Below are positions 6,498 through 8,656 of a stretch of 8,656 nt of DNA, in pieces. The notes below the pieces were generated by a model. That model saw only the letters and a list, made by a program, of their open reading frames with translations. It was not told the DNA's origin and ran no database searches. The number at the start of each line of letters is the position of its first letter. Position 1 is the stretch's first letter. This DNA is from Candidatus Bathyarchaeum sp. (GTDB lineage: Archaea > Thermoproteota > Bathyarchaeia > Bathyarchaeales > Bathyarchaeaceae): contig PIXS01000197.1 in NCBI GenBank assembly GCA_003096255.1, forward strand, positions 1 to 8,656, given 5' to 3'. The position numbers and the translations under genes were made by a program.

Positions 6498-7363
6498 AGG
6501 TAGCAATTATTGGCACAGGAAAGATGGGTCGATGGTTCGCACGATTATTCAAGGATGAAGGCTATTCTGTAGTTGTTTCCAGCAGAACCAGAAGCAAAGC
6601 AGAAGCCCTAAGAAACGAGTTAGGCGTTGAATTGGCAGACACCAACGTGGAGGCTGTAAAAGGCGCTGACTGGATTCTGTTATGCGTGTCTTTGGATGGC
6701 TTAGAACCTGTCCTAAAAGAGGTCGGCTCCCACATCAAGGCAGGTCAGGCTGTCATGGACATCAGCTCAATCAAAGAAATCCCCGTGAACTTGCTACACA
6801 AACACGTCGCTAACGGCGTCACCTTGGGCACTCATCCTGTTTTTGGACCCGGAGCCAAAGGCGTGGGGGGACAAAACTTTGTTTTAACTCCAGTCAACGA
6901 CGATGAAAGGCGCTTCGCTGAAGAGTTTAAGGATTGGTTAGAGGCGCGGGATGCTCTGGTGACTGTTATGGAGCCTAGACGTCATGATGAGTTGATGTCG
7001 CTTGTTCTGGGTTTTCCCCACTTTGTTGGACTGGTTGCAGGTGATGCTCTGCTGGATAACCCGAATTTTGTTGCGGCAAAGCAGGTTGGCGGAGCAACCT
7101 ATAAGCTGTTGTTGACTATGGCTGGGGCAGTAGCTGCGGAGGAGCCTGAATTCTATTCGAATCTTCACATGAGCCTGCCAGAAATGGAGAAGATCGAGGG
7201 CTTGTTTCTGGAGAAGGTTGAAGAGTGGCTCAAGCTGGTGAAACAGAAAGACTGTTCTGGTTTTAGGCATAAGATGGAGCAGGTACAGAAGCGGCTACGG
7301 GAACTGGACCCTGACCACGAAAATTATTACATGCTTATGTATCGGCTGTTAGATGATTCCTAG
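6494..7363 (+). CDS. tyrA: Prephenate (or arogenate) dehydrogenase
   Basis: Catalyses NAD(P)-dependent oxidative decarboxylation of prephenate to 4-hydroxyphenylpyruvate, or of arogenate to tyrosine. It has 289 residues. The N-terminal Rossmann fold has GTGKMG at 7-12. TyrA-specific motifs follow: DISSIKE (89-95), GTHPVFGPG with H113, then RRHDELMSLVLGFPHFVG (162-179) with H164 and H176, and a helical C-terminal dimerisation region. The end of the second beta strand reads VVVSSRT (S30, R31) with no acidic residue, a pattern that usually goes with NADP rather than NAD. No chorismate mutase or ACT domain is fused, so feedback control by tyrosine through ACT is not expected. The TTG start overlaps the aminotransferase stop (TTGA), with GAGG 7 nt upstream. 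The TAG stop overlaps convergent pheA. Confidence 0.93.
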   Translation: MKVAIIGTGKMGRWFARLFKDEGYSVVVSSRTRSKAEALRNELGVELADTNVEAVKGADWILLCVSLDGLEPVLKEVGSHIKAGQAVMDISSIKEIPVNLLHKHVANGVTLGTHPVFGPGAKGVGGQNFVLTPVNDDERRFAEEFKDWLEARDALVTVMEPRRHDELMSLVLGFPHFVGLVAGDALLDNPNFVAAKQVGGATYKLLLTMAGAVAAEEPEFYSNLHMSLPEMEKIEGLFLEKVEEWLKLVKQKDCSGFRHKMEQVQKRLRELDPDHENYYMLMYRLLDDS

Positions 7364-8193
7364 AGTTTGCAGTTGGATTTGTTTGCTGCCTTGTAGGAGC
7401 CCAAGATTTTAACGAACACAGTTTTGTCTTTGATGGCTTCTAGGGCTTGTTGGCATTTGTTTTCAGTTCTGTGTCCCTCAAAGTCTAGGTAGAAGTGGTA
7501 TTCCCATGGAGTGCTTTTGGTGGGTCTGGACTCGATTTTTGTCAAGTTTATGTTTCTGTCAGCAAACTCCTTCAATATTTGGTATAGTGCTCCTGGCACG
7601 GATTTTGCTGCAAAGATTATGGACGTTTTGTCCATTCCAGAGTATGGGGAATCTTTTTTGTCTAGCACGAAGAATCTGGTGGAATTGTTTTTGATATCTT
7701 CTATTTCCCTTTCTAGTATGGTCATTTTGTAGATTTTGGCTGCTCTTTCGCTGGCTATGGCTGCGGCATCAGTCAGTTTTTCTTCTTTAATCATTTTTAC
7801 ACTGCCTGCAGTGTCGAAGGTGCTTATAGCTCTGAGTTTATGTTGTTCTAGGAATTTTCTGCATTGGGCTAAAGCTTGGGGATGACTATACACTGTTTTG
7901 ATTTGGTCTATTTTGGTGCCTTCATGGGCTATGAGACAGTGGCTGATTCTGATGATTATTTCTCCGCAGACATTCAGGTCATATTCTAGGAACAGGTCGT
8001 AGGTTCGGTTTACGCTTCCCTCGATGGAGTTTTCGATGGGAACAACACCATAGTCCACGTCCCTAGCTTTGACGCTTTCAAAGACCTCATCAAAGCTTTT
8101 GCATGGCTTAACCTCAACTGACTCGCCGAAAAAACTGTAAACCGCCATCTCGCTATAGGCGCCAAGCTCTCCCTGAAAAGCAATCCTCAACAC
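7360..8193 (-). CDS. pheA: Prephenate dehydratase with C-terminal ACT domain
   Basis: Dehydrates and decarboxylates prephenate to phenylpyruvate, the committed step to phenylalanine. The 277 residues comprise a catalytic PDT domain and an ACT domain. Visible elements are the N-terminal RIAFQGELGAYSE, VVPIENSIEGSV (50-61), SHPQALAQC (103-111), and NNSTRFFVL (169-177) with the catalytic threonine T172 of the TRF motif. The ACT domain, from about residue 188, has GALY (201-204) and ESRP (221-224), the two segments that bind phenylalanine in the family, so allosteric inhibition by phenylalanine is likely. No mutase domain is fused, matching the separate mutase gene. A GGTGA at 8198-8202 lies 4 nt from GTG 8193 and 7 nt from TTG 8190, so the start is uncertain by one codon. 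It is transcribed towards tyrA. Confidence 0.95.
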   Translation of the reverse strand: MLRIAFQGELGAYSEMAVYSFFGESVEVKPCKSFDEVFESVKARDVDYGVVPIENSIEGSVNRTYDLFLEYDLNVCGEIIIRISHCLIAHEGTKIDQIKTVYSHPQALAQCRKFLEQHKLRAISTFDTAGSVKMIKEEKLTDAAAIASERAAKIYKMTILEREIEDIKNNSTRFFVLDKKDSPYSGMDKTSIIFAAKSVPGALYQILKEFADRNINLTKIESRPTKSTPWEYHFYLDFEGHRTENKCQQALEAIKDKTVFVKILGSYKAANKSNCKL

Positions 8194-8197
8194 AGAT

Positions 8198-8202
8198 TCA
8201 CC
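8198..8202 (-). promoter_or_regulatory. Ribosome binding site of pheA
   Basis: GGTGA on the minus strand upstream of the GTG/TTG start pair. It implies a transcript with a short 5' leader rather than a leaderless one. Assignment is by complementarity to the archaeal 16S tail. Confidence 0.5.
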
Positions 8203-8232
8203 GCTTTACAATCTAGTATTTGACTGGAAGCC

Positions 8233-8243
8233 CGAATAAAATG
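8233..8243 (-). promoter_or_regulatory. Weak candidate TATA element for pheA
   Basis: An AT-rich stretch (GCATTTTATTC on the minus strand) lies about 40-50 nt before the pheA start. Initiation some 25 nt downstream would leave a leader long enough to include the GGTGA site. The match to the archaeal TATA consensus is poor. The 83-nt gap between pheA and the upstream same-strand gene makes an independent promoter possible but does not prove it. Confidence 0.25.
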
Positions 8244-8276
8244 CTTTACCTCAAAAACTGGAGGGATTGTTTTTTG

Positions 8277-8656
8277 TTATTTTAGTACGATTGCGTTGCT
8301 CATTCCGTGGCGTTTGCGTTCCAAGATTTGTTTTGCTTCAAGCCTGTCAAGGATTAGGCTGACTTTGGTTTTTGAGTAGCCGCTCCTGTCCACCAGCTGG
8401 CTTTGGAAGATGGTGCCTCCCTCCTCAATGATTAAGCTGACGATTCTGTTTTCGTCAGGGTTAGATATTTTCTCCAAAAGCCCGTTCCATCTGTCTTTCA
8501 GCGAGGAACCCTCAGTAACGGCAGGTTCCTTTCTATCAATCAGCCACAGGTATACTAAGCTTGAACCCATAACAAAACCTGCAACGCAAATCACAGTCAT
8601 GTCAAAAGAGGTGTAGATTTCTGGAGTCATGGTCAACTCGATGACGCTGCCGTCAA
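8277..8656 (-). CDS. Membrane-anchored winged-helix protein, C-terminal part
   Basis: The frame stays open to the window edge (the in-frame codons before TTG 8636 read DGSVIEL), so this is probably the C-terminal part of a longer protein whose start lies outside; TTG 8636 and ATG 8630 are only fallback starts. Counting from TTG 8636, one hydrophobic segment spans residues 14-33 (VICVAGFVMGSSLVYLWLI). DRK follows it, which by the positive-inside rule puts the C-terminus in the cytoplasm. After a linker, residues 63-119 form a MarR/wHTH-like domain: a helix at 63-72, a FQSQLVDRSG helix, a recognition helix around YSKTKVSLILDRLEA (87-101), and a wing ending at the C-terminus. Archaeal proteins of this design often carry an extracellular sensor domain at the N-terminus. 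Target and ligand are unknown. It lies 83 nt upstream of pheA on the same strand. Confidence 0.75.
   Translation of the reverse strand, partial: DGSVIELTMTPEIYTSFDMTVICVAGFVMGSSLVYLWLIDRKEPAVTEGSSLKDRWNGLLEKISNPDENRIVSLIIEEGGTIFQSQLVDRSGYSKTKVSLILDRLEAKQILERKRHGMSNAIVLK

Noticed and set aside
6938..7270. Open frame of 110 codons antisense to tyrA
   Set aside because: It covers the conserved HDELM region of TyrA, and its translation shows no domain or sensible composition.
8251..8276. T-rich stretch between the wHTH gene and pheA as a strong terminator
   Set aside because: The T-run at 8270-8275 is on the plus strand, so it would be A-rich in the minus-strand transcript. Only a five-base T-run (opposite 8253-8257) faces the correct way, too weak to call.
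1..8656. A mobile element, defence system, CRISPR array or other exotic system
   Set aside because: No direct or inverted repeat series, integrase/transposase motifs or RNA gene were seen by eye. Practically all of the window is explained by housekeeping amino acid synthesis genes of uniform style.

Overview
This window is an archaeal aromatic amino acid biosynthesis locus. The lineage signs are a 3-dehydroquinate synthase of the archaeal AroB' type, a GHMP-superfamily shikimate kinase instead of the bacterial P-loop AroK, GGTG/GGAG ribosome sites, frequent TTG starts and TATA-like promoter elements. The protein style and moderate GC content suggest an uncultured Thermoproteota-type lineage such as Bathyarchaeia; that placement is an inference, not a measurement.

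Positions 1-5349 (+) hold an unbroken run of seven genes: the 3' end of aroB', then aroD, aroE, archaeal aroK, aroA, aroC and a stand-alone AroQ-class chorismate mutase. They carry the pathway from the DHQ-forming step through shikimate, shikimate-3-phosphate, EPSP and chorismate to prephenate. Junctions overlap by 1 to 23 nt or are 4 nt apart, so the block looks like one translationally coupled polycistron whose promoter lies upstream of the window. After the only real gap in the + strand series (5350-5417, with a TATA-like element) come a class I aminotransferase and a prephenate/arogenate dehydrogenase (tyrA). These would complete the tyrosine branch and supply the transamination step.

Positions 7360-8193 (-) encode prephenate dehydratase with an ACT domain (pheA), convergent to tyrA and overlapping it by a 4-nt CTAG that supplies both stop codons. 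Upstream of pheA on the same strand (8277 to the window edge) is the C-terminal part of a protein with one membrane segment followed by a winged-helix domain. It is not obviously part of the pathway.

No mobile element, CRISPR array, RNA gene or clearly new system was seen. The points worth a second look are the N-terminus of the aminotransferase (possible one-base frameshift, possible leaderless promoter), unusual residues in the AroD substrate loop, an NADP-like signature in TyrA with a possible arogenate route, and the membrane-tethered regulator next to pheA.
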